From the NCBI RefSeq assembly GCF_900114015.1, contig NZ_FORN01000004.1, forward strand, positions 164,595 to 228,594: a DNA stretch of 64,000 bases. Direction: 5' to 3'. Under the pieces are notes generated by a model. It saw only the letters and a program-made list of their open reading frames with translations, was not told the origin of the DNA and searched no databases. A program made the translations under genes and the position numbers. Numbering within the stretch: the stretch's first letter is position 1; every line of letters starts with the position of its first letter. Shown piece by piece: positions 52,458 through 61,765 of this stretch. Source of the stretch: Caulobacter sp. UNC279MFTsu5.1. GTDB taxonomy: Bacteria > Pseudomonadota > Alphaproteobacteria > Caulobacterales > Caulobacteraceae.

Positions 52458-53075
52458 TCAAAGGAGGCCGTGCTTTTCCACGATGGGCCGCAGCATGGCT
52501 GGATCGGTGAAGTGGTGCACGTGGAAGCCCATCGCCGCGGCGGCCTTGATATTGGCCAGGCTGTCATCGACGAACAGCAGGTCGGCGGGCTCCAGGCCCG
52601 TGCGCTCCAGGGCGATCTCGTAGATCCGCGCCTCGGGCTTGATCACCCGCTCGTAGCCAGAGACCACGGTGTCGCGGAAATGGCTGAAGGCCGGGCTCAT
52701 GGCCCGCACGCCGTCCCAGGTCTCGTGGGACATGTTGGTCAGGCCGAACTGCGGGACGCCGCGCGCGGCCAGGGCCTCGATGACGGATTCGGTCTCGGGG
52801 ATCGTTCCGGAAAACATCTCGTCCCAGCGGTCCCACCAGGCGGCCAGGTGCTCGGCGTGGTCGGGATGCTCGGCGCTGCGGGCGGCGATGTTGTCGGCGA
52901 AGGTCACGCCGCGATCGGTCGCCGCGTGCCAGTCCAGGGTCCCGACATGCGAAAGGAACCGGTCGAGATCGGCCGGTTCCTTGAAGATCTTCGCGTAGAG
53001 CGTGCGCGGATTCCAGCGCACGATGACGTTGCCGACGTCCCAGAGCAGCGCCCTGGGAGGCCGGGCCGGCGTCAT
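52458..53075 (-). CDS. HAD-IA family phosphatase (YihX-like)
   Basis: A 205-residue haloacid dehalogenase-like phosphatase. Motif I reads LLWDVGNVIVRW (nucleophile Asp, with Gly instead of a second Asp as in YihX/GMP-phosphatase relatives), motif II FGLTNMS, motif III near KPEARIYEIAL, motif IV FVDDSLANI. Its ATG shares a base with the rpmJ stop, so the genes are translationally coupled. Confidence 0.9.
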   Translation of the reverse strand: MTPARPPRALLWDVGNVIVRWNPRTLYAKIFKEPADLDRFLSHVGTLDWHAATDRGVTFADNIAARSAEHPDHAEHLAAWWDRWDEMFSGTIPETESVIEALAARGVPQFGLTNMSHETWDGVRAMSPAFSHFRDTVVSGYERVIKPEARIYEIALERTGLEPADLLFVDDSLANIKAAAAMGFHVHHFTDPAMLRPIVEKHGLL

Positions 53076-53200
53076 TAGCCTTGCTTGGCTTTGAAGCGCG
53101 GGTCGGTCTTGTTGATGATGTAGATGACGCCCTTGCGGCGGACCATCTTGCAGTCGCGGTGACGCGACTTCAGCGACTTCAGCGAGCTACGAACCTTCAT
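53075..53200 (-). CDS. rpmJ: 50S ribosomal protein L36
   Basis: A 41-residue protein: [20 protein letters not shown], then [21 protein letters not shown]. It is the longer, zinc-poor form typical of alphaproteobacteria. ATG 53200 is decisive for the length. Its last base is the first base of the HAD start. Confidence 0.96.
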   Translation of the reverse strand: MKVRSSLKSLKSRHRDCKMVRRKGVIYIINKTDPRFKAKQG

Positions 53201-53450
53201 GACCGTCTCTATACTCAGCGGAGAGGTTCGCGGCCGCCATGAGGGCGAAAGGAACATCCGGGATGTTTCGGAGGGCGTGCGTATAAGCAGGACGACCGCC
53301 GGAGTCAATGCGCGGCTTGGCCTCAAAGCGGGCATAGGCGTCGGGAATGGCGGTAGAGCTCCACGGCTCAAGCCCGATCCCGCGGGAACTTAACCGCTCT
53401 GTCGCCCCTTGTGATTGCAGCCCCCTCACGAACCCCGGTAGCCTGCCCTC

Positions 53451-54740
53451 ATGGATAGACGCGTTTTCCTCGTTCTGCTGCTGGCCGGCTGCGCCGACAC
53501 CTCGGTCAACGCGCCCCTGGCGCCGTCGGTCGCCCCGCCGGCCCCGCCACGCACGCCGCCGCCCGCCCCCGCCGCGCCCAGCGCCGATCCGGCCGCCTCG
53601 GGCCAGGCCGTCGGCTTCGACGCCTGGCTGGCCGCCTTCAAGCAGAAGGCCCTGGCCGCCGGCCTGACCCAGCAGCTGCTGGACCGCGAGCTGGACGGCG
53701 TGACGCCCGATCCCAAGGTGATCTCGCTGGACGGCCGCCAGCCGGAATTCTCCAAGCCGGTGGGCGACTATATCCGGGGCGTGGTCGGCGAGGACCGCAT
53801 CGCCGTCGGCCGCGACAAGCGCCAGACCCTGGCCTTCCTGCCCGACATCGAGAGCCGCTACGGCGTGCCGCGCGACATCCTGCTGGCCGTCTGGGCCATG
53901 GAATCGGCGTTCGGCAAGATCCAGGGCAATTTCGACGTCGTGCGCTCGATGGCCAGCCTGGCCGCCGACGGCCGCCGACGCAATTGGGCCGAGGGCGAGC
54001 TGATCGCCGCCCTGAAGATCATCGCCTCGGGCGAGGACACCCGCGCCCAGCTCAAGGGCTCGTGGGCCGGGGCCATGGGCCAGACCCAGTTCCTGCCGTC
54101 CAACTACCTGTCGACCGCCGTCGACTTCGACGGCGACGGCCGCCGCGACATCTGGGGCAGCGACGCCGACAGCCTGGCCTCGGCCGCCAACCTGCTGAAG
54201 AAGGGCGGCTGGAAGCCCGGCGTCGGCTGGGCCAAGGAAGTGATCCTGCCGGCCGGCTTCGACTACGGCCTGGCCGAGGGGCCGCGCGAGGTCCCGTCCT
54301 GGTGGGAAGCCAAGGGCGTCAAGCGCGCCGACGGCCTGCCCTGGACGCCGGCCGACGCCGCCTCGCCCGCCGGCCTGATCCTGCCCGCCGGCTGGTCGGG
54401 CCCGGCCTTCCTGGCCCTGCCCAACCACTTCGCGATCCGCACCTACAACAACTCCACCTCCTACGCCCTGGGCATCGGCGTGCTGGCCGACCGGTTCGCG
54501 GGCGGCGGGCCGCTGGTCGCCGCCTGGCCGGCCGAGACGCCGCTGAACCTGGCCGACCGCATGGCCGCCCAGATCGCGCTGGGCCGCCTGGGTTTCTCCC
54601 CCGGTCCGGCCGACGGCGTGATCGGCGCGGGCACCCGCAAGGCCCTGCGCGCCTGGCAGGCCGACCGCAAGCTGCCCGCCGACGGCTATCTGTCGTCCGA
54701 CATGGTGGTGCGGCTGAAGGCGCAGGCGGGGATCAGCTAA
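53451..54740 (+). CDS. Lytic murein transglycosylase with peptidoglycan-binding domain
   Basis: A 429-residue lipoprotein (lipobox LLAGC, residues 9-13) of the MltB family. The catalytic Glu is in WAMESAFGKIQGNFDVVRSM; WAGAMGQTQFLPSNYLSTAVDFDGDGRRDIW is the family's central signature. The C-terminal ~65 residues form a PG_binding_1 domain (LGRLGFSPGPADGVIGAGTRKALRAWQ). It cleaves peptidoglycan glycan strands in the periplasm. Confidence 0.94.
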   Translation: MDRRVFLVLLLAGCADTSVNAPLAPSVAPPAPPRTPPPAPAAPSADPAASGQAVGFDAWLAAFKQKALAAGLTQQLLDRELDGVTPDPKVISLDGRQPEFSKPVGDYIRGVVGEDRIAVGRDKRQTLAFLPDIESRYGVPRDILLAVWAMESAFGKIQGNFDVVRSMASLAADGRRRNWAEGELIAALKIIASGEDTRAQLKGSWAGAMGQTQFLPSNYLSTAVDFDGDGRRDIWGSDADSLASAANLLKKGGWKPGVGWAKEVILPAGFDYGLAEGPREVPSWWEAKGVKRADGLPWTPADAASPAGLILPAGWSGPAFLALPNHFAIRTYNNSTSYALGIGVLADRFAGGGPLVAAWPAETPLNLADRMAAQIALGRLGFSPGPADGVIGAGTRKALRAWQADRKLPADGYLSSDMVVRLKAQAGIS

Positions 54741-55195
54741 CGGACGGTGATGTCCACCGCGATCCGCCGGACCGCGCCGTCGGGACTGGAGCCCTGCAGC
54801 ACCATCCGGTCATGGCCGGCGTAGCCCGAGGCGGCGGTGTAGAAGGCTTGATGACCCGGCACCTTGCGGCTGTTGCAGGCCGCGCGGGGATTGCCCGGCG
54901 GAAAGGCCGCGAAATAGGGATCATCCTTGATCACCGCCGTGCCATGGGCCGGCGGCTCCAGGATGGTCAGGGACGCGCCGGGCTCGTGGACCGAACAGTC
55001 GGGATCGATGGCGGTATTGGCCCAGACCCGGATCGGATTGCTGCCGACCACGGCCTTGGCGATGCTAAGCTTCTGGTAGCCGGCCGCCGGCGCGACCGGC
55101 TTGACCGTCACGACATATCGGCTGGGCTGGGCGGAAGCGGCCGACACGACGGCCAGCCCCGCAGCGCAGGCCAGGATGAACAACTTGGAGCCCAC
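54737..55195 (-). CDS. Exported hypothetical protein
   Basis: A 152-residue protein starting at GTG 55195 (AGGGAG 5 bases upstream), with a signal peptide (LFILACAAGLAVVSAASA). The mature part has two cysteines (DPDCSVHE and RAACNSR) likely bonded, and a beta-rich C-terminus (RMVLQGSSPDGAVRRIAVDITV). No family recognised. It overlaps the convergent transglycosylase by four bases. Confidence 0.75.
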   Translation of the reverse strand: MGSKLFILACAAGLAVVSAASAQPSRYVVTVKPVAPAAGYQKLSIAKAVVGSNPIRVWANTAIDPDCSVHEPGASLTILEPPAHGTAVIKDDPYFAAFPPGNPRAACNSRKVPGHQAFYTAASGYAGHDRMVLQGSSPDGAVRRIAVDITVR

Positions 55196-55272
55196 GAGCG
55201 ATCTCCCTGAGGCGTCACTTTCGGGAGGCTGCGCCGGGTTCGTTTCACGACTATTGCAGGCCCCGCGAGCCC

Positions 55273-56601
55273 TCAGTGCGGCCCGCTCGCGTCGATCGAG
55301 CTGGCGTCGACGACCTGGGCCTCGTCGCGGGCCTCGCGGGGGGCCGAGGCGTCGCCGACCCGGCGCATGATCGGGTCGAGCAGGGCGTAGGCGACCAGGC
55401 CGGCCAGCACCGCGACGTTCATCAGATAGGGCGAGGGGTGGGCCCACTTGTAGAGCGCCACGCCCAGCACCGGGGCGATGATCACCGAGGCGCCGTTGAT
55501 GGCGCTGATCGCCCCGGCCACCGCCCCCTGCTCCTCGTGTCCCACCGACAGCGAGGCGCCGGCCGTGAAGCCGGGCCGGGCGAAGCCGTAGCCCAGGCTG
55601 CACAGGGCGAAGCCGACCACCAGGGTGTGGTAGTCGGGCGAGAAGGCGACGATCAGGTTGCCGGCGGCCGCGCTGCCCGCGCCCAGCCACAGCAGCTGGC
55701 GCGGGGTCAGGCGTAGCATGCGGATCAGGCCCCATTGCGCCAGCAGGCTGGCCACGGCGCCGGCCATCATCGCCACGCCGGCGAAGGCCGCCGCCTGGGC
55801 CGGCGAGATCTTCAGCTTGTCGATGACCATGAAGCCCAGGGTCTGCTGGTTCACCGTCTGGGCGCTGGCCAGCAGGAAGCCGTAGACGATGAAGGGCATG
55901 ATCCGCCGGTCGTTCCAGCGCACGCGGGCCCGGGGCTTGTGGGCCGTGTCGCCGACACGCTCGGGGATCTCGTCGGGCGTCTCGGGCAGGCCGCGCACCA
56001 CCAGGACCAGCACCACGATGGCGATCAGCGCGAACGAGAACATCGGCCCCGACAGGGTCAGCAGCGGGAACACCAGGAACGGCGCGACGGCCGGGCCCAG
56101 GATCGTGCCCAGGCCGCTGGCCGAGGCCATGGTGGCCAGGGCGTTGGTGCGGTCGGCCGGCGCGGTGCGGTCGGCGACATAGGCCTGGGCCGCCGGGTTC
56201 GAGGCGCTGCCGACCAGGCCGAAGATCGCCCGCGACAGGGCCGCCCCGGCGAACACCGCCAGCGGGACCATCAGCCCCTTCAGCCCCATCAGGATGAAGA
56301 AGCCGAAGCCCAGCATCGACACCGCGAAGCCGGCCATGCCCAGGATCACCATCGGCTTGCGGCCGCGCCTGTCGGACATCCGCGCCCAGACCGGCGACAT
56401 CACGCCCCACGCCAGGGCCGACAGCGAGAAGATCGAGCTGATCAGCACGTCGGGGATGCCGACCTGGCGGCCGATGGCCGGCAGCACGGTCTGCAGGGCG
56501 GTGTTGCCGGCGGCGCTGGACAGTAGGACGGCGAACAGGATGGCGAAGGCGCGGCCCCTGGCCTTGTCGTCCAGGCGGACATCCGGGCTGGCGGCGCTCA
56601 T
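55273..56601 (-). CDS. TetA-type MFS efflux transporter
   Basis: A 442-residue 12-TM transporter. SPVWARMSDRRGRKPM is the loop 2-3 motif A, and GSASNPAAQAYVADRTAPADRTNALATMASASGLGTILGP in helix 4-5 is the TetA/drug-antiporter motif C. The final ~20 residues are a disordered tail. It probably exports tetracycline-like or other small drugs; substrate unknown. Confidence 0.9.
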   Translation of the reverse strand: MSAASPDVRLDDKARGRAFAILFAVLLSSAAGNTALQTVLPAIGRQVGIPDVLISSIFSLSALAWGVMSPVWARMSDRRGRKPMVILGMAGFAVSMLGFGFFILMGLKGLMVPLAVFAGAALSRAIFGLVGSASNPAAQAYVADRTAPADRTNALATMASASGLGTILGPAVAPFLVFPLLTLSGPMFSFALIAIVVLVLVVRGLPETPDEIPERVGDTAHKPRARVRWNDRRIMPFIVYGFLLASAQTVNQQTLGFMVIDKLKISPAQAAAFAGVAMMAGAVASLLAQWGLIRMLRLTPRQLLWLGAGSAAAGNLIVAFSPDYHTLVVGFALCSLGYGFARPGFTAGASLSVGHEEQGAVAGAISAINGASVIIAPVLGVALYKWAHPSPYLMNVAVLAGLVAYALLDPIMRRVGDASAPREARDEAQVVDASSIDASGPH

Positions 56602-56763
56602 GCTTCCCCTCCGGCGCGCGTGGCCGGTTGGTCCGGCCTATGGCGTCAAACATCTGTTAGGCGGGTGCGGCGAAAGGCGCAACAGGGCCGCAAACCAGCG
56701 CTCACCTTGGATTAAGCATTAACGGCGATGATCTCGGCGCAAGTTACCGGGGCTCTCCACGTC

Positions 56764-57633
56764 ATGTTCCAGATCATCGGCATCGTCCTGCTGTTCGGCC
56801 TCGTGTTCGGCAGCTTCATCATGTCCGGCGGCAAGATGGACGTGATCATCGAAGCCGCCCCGCACGAGCTGATGTGCATCCTCGGCGCGGGCATCGCCTC
56901 GTTCCTGATCTCGAACTCGATGACCGTGATCAAGGCGACGGCCGGCGGCTTCGGCAAGATCTTCGCCGGCCCCAAGTGGAAGACCGGCGACTATCGCGAC
57001 CTGCTGAGCCTTTTGTTCCTGCTGACCAAGACGATGAAGTCCAAGGGCGTCATCGCCCTGGAAAGCCACATCGAAAAGCCTAACGACAGCTCGATCTTCC
57101 AGCGCTATCCGAAGATCACCAAGGACCACTTCGCCGTCGACTTCATCTGCGACACCCTGCGGATGATGACCATGAACCTGGAGGATCCCCACCAGGTCGA
57201 GGACGCGATGGAGAAGCAGCTCGAAAAGCACCACCACGAGGGCCTGGCCCCGGCCCACGCCCTGCAGAGCCTGGCCGACGCCCTGCCCGCCCTCGGCATC
57301 GTCGCCGCCGTGCTGGGCGTCATCAAGACCATGGGTTCGATCACCGAGCCGCCGGCCGTGCTGGGCGCGATGATCGGCGGCGCCCTGGTCGGCACCTTCC
57401 TCGGCGTGTTCCTGGCCTACGGCCTGGTCGCCCCGTTCGCCACCCGCCTGACGGCCGTGGTCGACGAGGAGGGGGCGTTCTACAAGATCATCCAGTCGGT
57501 GCTGGTCGCCCACCTGCACGGCAACGCCGCCCAGATCAGCGTCGAGATCGGCCGCGGCAACGTGCCGAGCGAGGCCCAACCCAGCTTCCTGGAACTGGAA
57601 GAAGCCCTGCAGGCCATCCCCGCCGAACCTTGA
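56764..57633 (+). CDS. motA: Flagellar motor stator protein MotA
   Basis: A 289-residue MotA: MFQIIGIVLLFGLVFGSFIM and AAPHELMCILGAGIASFLISNS are the first helices, and LPALGIVAAVLGVI plus LGAMIGGALVGTFLGVFLAYGLVAP the last two, each keeping the Pro residues that line the proton path. The cytoplasmic loop between them carries charged residues that contact FliG. ATG 56764 is chosen over 56728. No motB is adjacent, as in C. crescentus. Confidence 0.93.
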   Translation: MFQIIGIVLLFGLVFGSFIMSGGKMDVIIEAAPHELMCILGAGIASFLISNSMTVIKATAGGFGKIFAGPKWKTGDYRDLLSLLFLLTKTMKSKGVIALESHIEKPNDSSIFQRYPKITKDHFAVDFICDTLRMMTMNLEDPHQVEDAMEKQLEKHHHEGLAPAHALQSLADALPALGIVAAVLGVIKTMGSITEPPAVLGAMIGGALVGTFLGVFLAYGLVAPFATRLTAVVDEEGAFYKIIQSVLVAHLHGNAAQISVEIGRGNVPSEAQPSFLELEEALQAIPAEP

Positions 57634-57767
57634 TAAGGGCGATCACGGACCGATCACGGATCCGTGAACAATTGTCTTGCCCCTGCTACAGAACTGATGT
57701 TCTGTGAGGTCGTGACGCGGCCCTCTCGGCCGCAGTCGCCAGACAAGCAGTCGCAAGGGAAGTCCCT

Positions 57768-58082
57768 ATGACCACCAAGATTCTCCGCTCGATCCTGATC
57801 GCCGGCATGGCCGTCTCGGCCCTGTCGCTGGCCGCTTGCGGCAAGAAGGCCGAAGAGTCGGCCGACGCCTCGGCCCAGAAGGCCCAGGAAGCCGCCGCCT
57901 CGGCCAGCACGGCCACGGACGCGGCTTCGAACGCCGCGACGGCCGCCGCCGACGCCAACAAGGCCGCCGCTGACGCCGCCGCCGCCCCGGCCGCCCAGGA
58001 CGCCACGACCGCCGCCGAAGCGCCCGGCACGACCACCACCACGACCACCACCGAAAAGAAAACCGAGCCGGCCGCCCACTAA
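57768..58082 (+). CDS. Alanine-rich small lipoprotein, coiled-coil
   Basis: A 104-residue lipoprotein: signal peptide with lipobox LAAC (residues ~21-24), followed by an alanine zipper-like stretch (SAQKAQEAAASASTATDAAS, and NAATAAADANKAAADAAAA), then a Thr run. It resembles OprI/Lpp-type alanine-zipper lipoproteins but lacks their C-terminal Lys, so it is unlikely to bind peptidoglycan covalently. A terminator follows. Confidence 0.8.
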   Translation: MTTKILRSILIAGMAVSALSLAACGKKAEESADASAQKAQEAAASASTATDAASNAATAAADANKAAADAAAAPAAQDATTAAEAPGTTTTTTTTEKKTEPAAH

Positions 58083-58107
58083 GGCCAGTTCGCTTCGCAG
58101 CGATCGG

Positions 58108-58137
58108 AAGGGCCGTCCGCGAGGGCGGCCCTTCTTC
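58108..58137 (+). terminator. Rho-independent terminator of the alanine-rich lipoprotein gene
   Basis: Stem AAGGGCCGTCC / GGGCGGCCCTT around GCGA, followed by CTTCT, about 25 bases after the stop. Confidence 0.75.
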
Positions 58138-58167
58138 TATGGGGGCGGGCGGCCCTATAAGCGGCGC

Positions 58168-59994
58168 ATGAGCGCCCCTGCCGCCCCCCCTCCCGACGCC
58201 CCGTCCGCCTCGCCCCTGGTCTGGCGCGACGACGGCCTGCCGCAGTCGGCGTTGTACGGCGACGTCTATTTCTCCAGCGCGGACGGCCTGGCCGAAACCC
58301 GCGCCGTCTTTCTGGCCGGCTGCGGCCTGCCGGCCGCCTGGCGGGGCCGCGACCGTTTCGTCATCGGCGAACTGGGCTTCGGCACCGGCCTGAACATCGC
58401 CGCCCTGCTGGACCTGTGGCGGCGGGAGAAGACCCCCCAATCCAAGCAAGGGGGCCAGCGCCTGCACGTCTTCTCGATCGAGGCCCATCCGATCACCCGC
58501 GACGAGGCGGCCCGCGCCCTGGCCGTCTGGCCCGAGCTGGGCGAGGCCGCCCAGGTACTGCTCGACCACTGGCCGGGCCGGGCGCGCGGCTTCCACCGCA
58601 TCGACCTGCCCGGCTTCGACGCGACCTTCGACCTGGCGGTGATGGACGTCGAGGACGCCCTGGCCGCCTGGGACGGCGCGGCCGACGCCTGGTTCCTGGA
58701 CGGCTTCTCGCCGGCCCTGAACCCGGCGATGTGGCGCGAGGCAGTCCTGGCCGCCGTGGCCGCCCGCAGCGCCCCCGGCGCGCGCGCCGCGACCTTCACC
58801 GTCGCCGGCGCGGTGCGGCGCGGCCTGGCCGCCGCCGGCTTCCAGGTCGACAAGCGCCCCGGCTTCGGCCGCAAGAAGGAACGGCTGGAGGCGGTGGCGC
58901 CCGGCGTCGCGACCGCCCCCCCGCGTCCGCGCCGCCTGGCGGTGGTCGGCGGCGGGATCGCCGGCGCCGCCATGGCCCGCGCCGCCCGGGCCGAGGGCCT
59001 GGCGGTCACCGTGTTCGACGACGACCAGGCCCCGGCTTCGGGCAACCCCGCCGCCCTGGTCACCCCCGCTCTCGACGCCGGCGGCGGTCCGCGCGCCGCC
59101 CTGCCCGCCCAGGCCTTCGCCCGCGCCGTCGCCCTCTACGCCCAGCTGCCCCAGGCGGTGATCGCGCGCGGCGTGCTGAAACTGCCGGTCGGCCCGCGCG
59201 ACGGCGAGCGCCACGCCGCCGTCGCCGCCCAGGACCTGTTCGAGCCGGGCGCGATGGCCCTGCCGGACCCCGAGGCGGTCGCCGCGCGCCTGGGCGAACC
59301 GGCCGCCGGTCCCGCCCTGGACATGGTCGACGCCCTGGTGGTGGAGCCCGCGCGCGTGATCGAGGCCTGGCGCGGGTCGGCGATCGCGGCGCGGGTCGCC
59401 CGGCTGGCGCGTGAAAACGGCGTCTGGCGATTGTTCGATCCGGACGACCGCCTGCTGGCCGAGGCCGAGGCCGTGGTGCTGGCCGGCGGCGCGGACCTGG
59501 CCAGGCTATGGCCCGCCGCTCCGATCCGTCCCGTGCGGGGCCAGGCGACCTGGACCGACCGCCCGGCTCCGGCTCCCGCCGCCTTCGGGGCCTATGCGGT
59601 TCCCACCCGCGACGGCGTGCTGTTCGGGGCCACCCACGATCGCGGCGACGTCGCGACCGAAGCCCGCGAGGCCGACGATCGGCGCAACCTGCAGACCCTG
59701 GCCAAGGGATTGCCCGGCCTGGCCGCCCGGCTGGCGGACGCGCCCCTGCGGGGCCGCGCCGCCGTGCGCGCGACGACGGCCGACCACCTGCCGCTGGCCG
59801 GCGCGGTCCCCGGCGCGCCCGACGGCCTGTTCGTCCTGGGCGGCCTGGGCGGGCGCGGCTTCTGCCTGGCGCCGCTGCTGGCCGAGCACCTGACGGCGCG
59901 GATCCTCGCCCTGCCTTCGCCCCTGCCCAGACCCCTGTCGGACCTCCTGGAGCCTTCGCGATTTCCATCGCGCGCCGCCCCTGGAGCGGTATAA
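58168..59994 (+). CDS. mnmC: Bifunctional tRNA U34 modification enzyme MnmC
   Basis: A 608-residue protein. Residues ~1-240 form the MnmD methyltransferase (SALYGDVYFSSADGLAETRAVFLAG, FGTGLNIAALL, DAWFLDGFSPALNPAMW). Residues ~255-600 form the MnmC1 FAD oxidoreductase with GGGIAGAAMARAARAEGL. Together they turn cmnm5s2U34 to mnm5s2U34 in tRNAs. Full-length, no broken domain. Confidence 0.94.
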   Translation: MSAPAAPPPDAPSASPLVWRDDGLPQSALYGDVYFSSADGLAETRAVFLAGCGLPAAWRGRDRFVIGELGFGTGLNIAALLDLWRREKTPQSKQGGQRLHVFSIEAHPITRDEAARALAVWPELGEAAQVLLDHWPGRARGFHRIDLPGFDATFDLAVMDVEDALAAWDGAADAWFLDGFSPALNPAMWREAVLAAVAARSAPGARAATFTVAGAVRRGLAAAGFQVDKRPGFGRKKERLEAVAPGVATAPPRPRRLAVVGGGIAGAAMARAARAEGLAVTVFDDDQAPASGNPAALVTPALDAGGGPRAALPAQAFARAVALYAQLPQAVIARGVLKLPVGPRDGERHAAVAAQDLFEPGAMALPDPEAVAARLGEPAAGPALDMVDALVVEPARVIEAWRGSAIAARVARLARENGVWRLFDPDDRLLAEAEAVVLAGGADLARLWPAAPIRPVRGQATWTDRPAPAPAAFGAYAVPTRDGVLFGATHDRGDVATEAREADDRRNLQTLAKGLPGLAARLADAPLRGRAAVRATTADHLPLAGAVPGAPDGLFVLGGLGGRGFCLAPLLAEHLTARILALPSPLPRPLSDLLEPSRFPSRAAPGAV

Positions 59995-60018
59995 TCGGAC
60001 GAAGAAGGACAACGCCGC

Positions 60019-60144
60019 ATGAAGCGCAGGTTCCTCGCCCTCGCCGCCTCGACGGTCGCACAGGCCCGCTTCACGATGGCGCAAGTCCAGACCCGGCCCG
60101 CGGAGGTTCGCGACAGGAGCCGACACCCCAGAATGTCGGCCTGA
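60019..60144 (+). CDS. Possible micro-protein or gene remnant
   Basis: An ATG-started 41-codon frame (MKRRFLALAASTVAQARFTM onward) with GAAGGAC 8 bases upstream. The N-terminus looks like the start of a signal peptide without a proper hydrophobic core, so it may be a remnant of a lost exported protein. It lies just after mnmC in a 560-base region without other genes. Confidence 0.3.
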   Translation: MKRRFLALAASTVAQARFTMAQVQTRPAEVRDRSRHPRMSA

Positions 60145-60328
60145 CCGGCGCCCGACGCCCTCTCGGGCTTTCCGGATGATGGCGCTCCCGACACCCTCGG
60201 GGGCGTCCTTCTTTTTTGGGATGGCCCCCATCTCCGGTCCCGCACGCCTCTTGGCGCGGCGCCGGCCTCCCCCGTCACGCCGCGCCATCTCGCTTCGCGG
60301 GGAGGCAGTCGCACATGACCCAAAATAA

Positions 60329-60446
60329 GGCTGTCATCCCGGACGAGCGCGCAGCGCGAAGATCCGGGACCGACGCGTGAACGCAAGCGCTTCCGGCGGT
60401 CCCGGATCTGCGCGCGACTTTCGCCGGGCTTGTCCGGGACGACAGC
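60329..60446. repeat. Palindromic repeat, GTCATCCCGGA family (long form)
   Basis: CTGTCATCCCGGACGAGCGC at the left and TTGTCCGGGACGACAG at the right, with inner GATCCGGGACCG and CGGTCCCGGATC arms. The rest of the 59995-60556 gap has only the possible micro-ORF and a porin terminator. Confidence 0.75.
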
Positions 60447-60501
60447 TCTTTTCTCGGAAAATCCATATGCGATCGCCCCGCGTCGAGGAGGAGGAGGAAT
60501 G

Positions 60502-60533
60502 GAAAAAGGGCCCGGCGTCGCCGCCGGGCCCTC
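60502..60533 (-). terminator. Rho-independent terminator of the OmpA-like gene
   Basis: Minus-strand stem GAGGGCCCGGCGG / CCGGGCCCTTTTTCC, 24 bases beyond the porin stop. Confidence 0.85.
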
Positions 60534-60556
60534 CATCTTCGTCGTGATCGCGATCT

Positions 60557-61765
60557 TTAGAAGTTGATCGAGATCGTGGAACGGCGGTTCAGCGGTTCCT
60601 TCACACCATCGCCGGTGGCGACGGCCGGTTCGCTTTCGCCCTTCCAGTCCACGGCCAGGGTGGTGGCCGCGACGCCGGCGCCGACCAGAGCGTCGGCCAC
60701 GGCCTTGGCGCGGCGCTCGGAGAGCTTGGCGTTGTACTTCGGAGACCCCGAGGTGTCGGTGTGTCCGACCACGGTGATCTTCGTCGCGTTGCCGCCCTTG
60801 GCGTAGTCGGCCGCTTGCGAGACCACGGCCTGGGCTTCCGGCGTCAGCACGTACTGATCGAACGGGAAGTAGACGATGAACTCACGCGCCTCGTAGGCCG
60901 GAGCCGGGGGCGGCGGGGGCGGCGGGGGCGGGGGTTCCGGCGGCGGGGGCGGAGGCGGCGGAGGCGGCGGCGGCGGCGGCGGGGGCGAGCCGAAGGTGTA
61001 GCGGACGCCCAGCGTCAGCGAGGTGTCCTTGTACTTGCCTTCGTAGGTGCCGACGTCGGTCACCGCGCCGAAGTGGCCCGCGCCGCCGACATTGGTCGTC
61101 ACCGAACCCCATTGCAGGTCGTCCGTCTGCAGGTAACGGCCGGTCAGGTCCAGCGACCAGTTCGGCGCGAAGTCCCAGGCGATGCCCAGGATGCCTTGAT
61201 AGGCCAGGGCCTGGTCGACGTCGTCGAAGCTGGTGTTCTGGAACTGGGCCGCGCCGGCCGGCACGCCCGAAAGCTGGCCATAGACCTTGTTGTGGACCCA
61301 GGCCGTACCCACGCCGGCGCCGATGAACGGACGCCAGCTGGAATCGGGCATGAAGTCATAGATGACGTTGGCCATCAGGGTGGTGGCCTTCAGCTCGCCG
61401 TCCGGCTTGCCGCAGGTCGGGGCCGCCGCGGTGCGCTCGATGCCGGCGGTGCAGAGACCGATCGGCTGGGGATCGGCGGCCGAGCCGCGGACGCTCCTGA
61501 TGTCGCCCGAGCGATAGCCATATTCGCCTTCGACGCGCCAGTTCGGGGTCAGCTTGTAGCCGATACGACCAAACGCCGCCCAGTCGTCCTTGGCGGAGAA
61601 CGTCCAGTCGGACGCGCCCGTGGACGACGAAGCCTTGACGCCGTCGGTCGTGTGGTACCCGACGTCGCCGGCGACGTACCATCCGCTCAACGCGCTTTGG
61701 GCGGAGGCGCCTGACGCGGCGCAGAGCGCAAGCGTCGCGACACCAGCCAGCAACCGGATTTTCAT
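60557..61765 (-). CDS. OmpA-like outer membrane porin with polyproline linker
   Basis: A 402-residue outer-membrane protein: signal peptide (VATLALCAASGASA), an eight-stranded barrel (residues ~25-260, starting GWYVAGDVGYHTTDG), a ~30-residue proline-only linker (residues ~265-295), then an OmpA domain with TVVGHTDTSGSPKYNAKLSERRAKAVADAL binding peptidoglycan. A long proline run in the linker is unusual in length. ATG 61765 is followed by a good signal peptide. Confidence 0.92.
   Translation of the reverse strand: MKIRLLAGVATLALCAASGASAQSALSGWYVAGDVGYHTTDGVKASSSTGASDWTFSAKDDWAAFGRIGYKLTPNWRVEGEYGYRSGDIRSVRGSAADPQPIGLCTAGIERTAAAPTCGKPDGELKATTLMANVIYDFMPDSSWRPFIGAGVGTAWVHNKVYGQLSGVPAGAAQFQNTSFDDVDQALAYQGILGIAWDFAPNWSLDLTGRYLQTDDLQWGSVTTNVGGAGHFGAVTDVGTYEGKYKDTSLTLGVRYTFGSPPPPPPPPPPPPPPPPEPPPPPPPPPPAPAYEAREFIVYFPFDQYVLTPEAQAVVSQAADYAKGGNATKITVVGHTDTSGSPKYNAKLSERRAKAVADALVGAGVAATTLAVDWKGESEPAVATGDGVKEPLNRRSTISINF

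Noticed and set aside
60900..60985. Frameshift or sequencing error in the OmpA-like gene's proline tract
   Set aside because: The frame stays open on both sides and both flanking domains are complete, so the proline linker is genuine as read.
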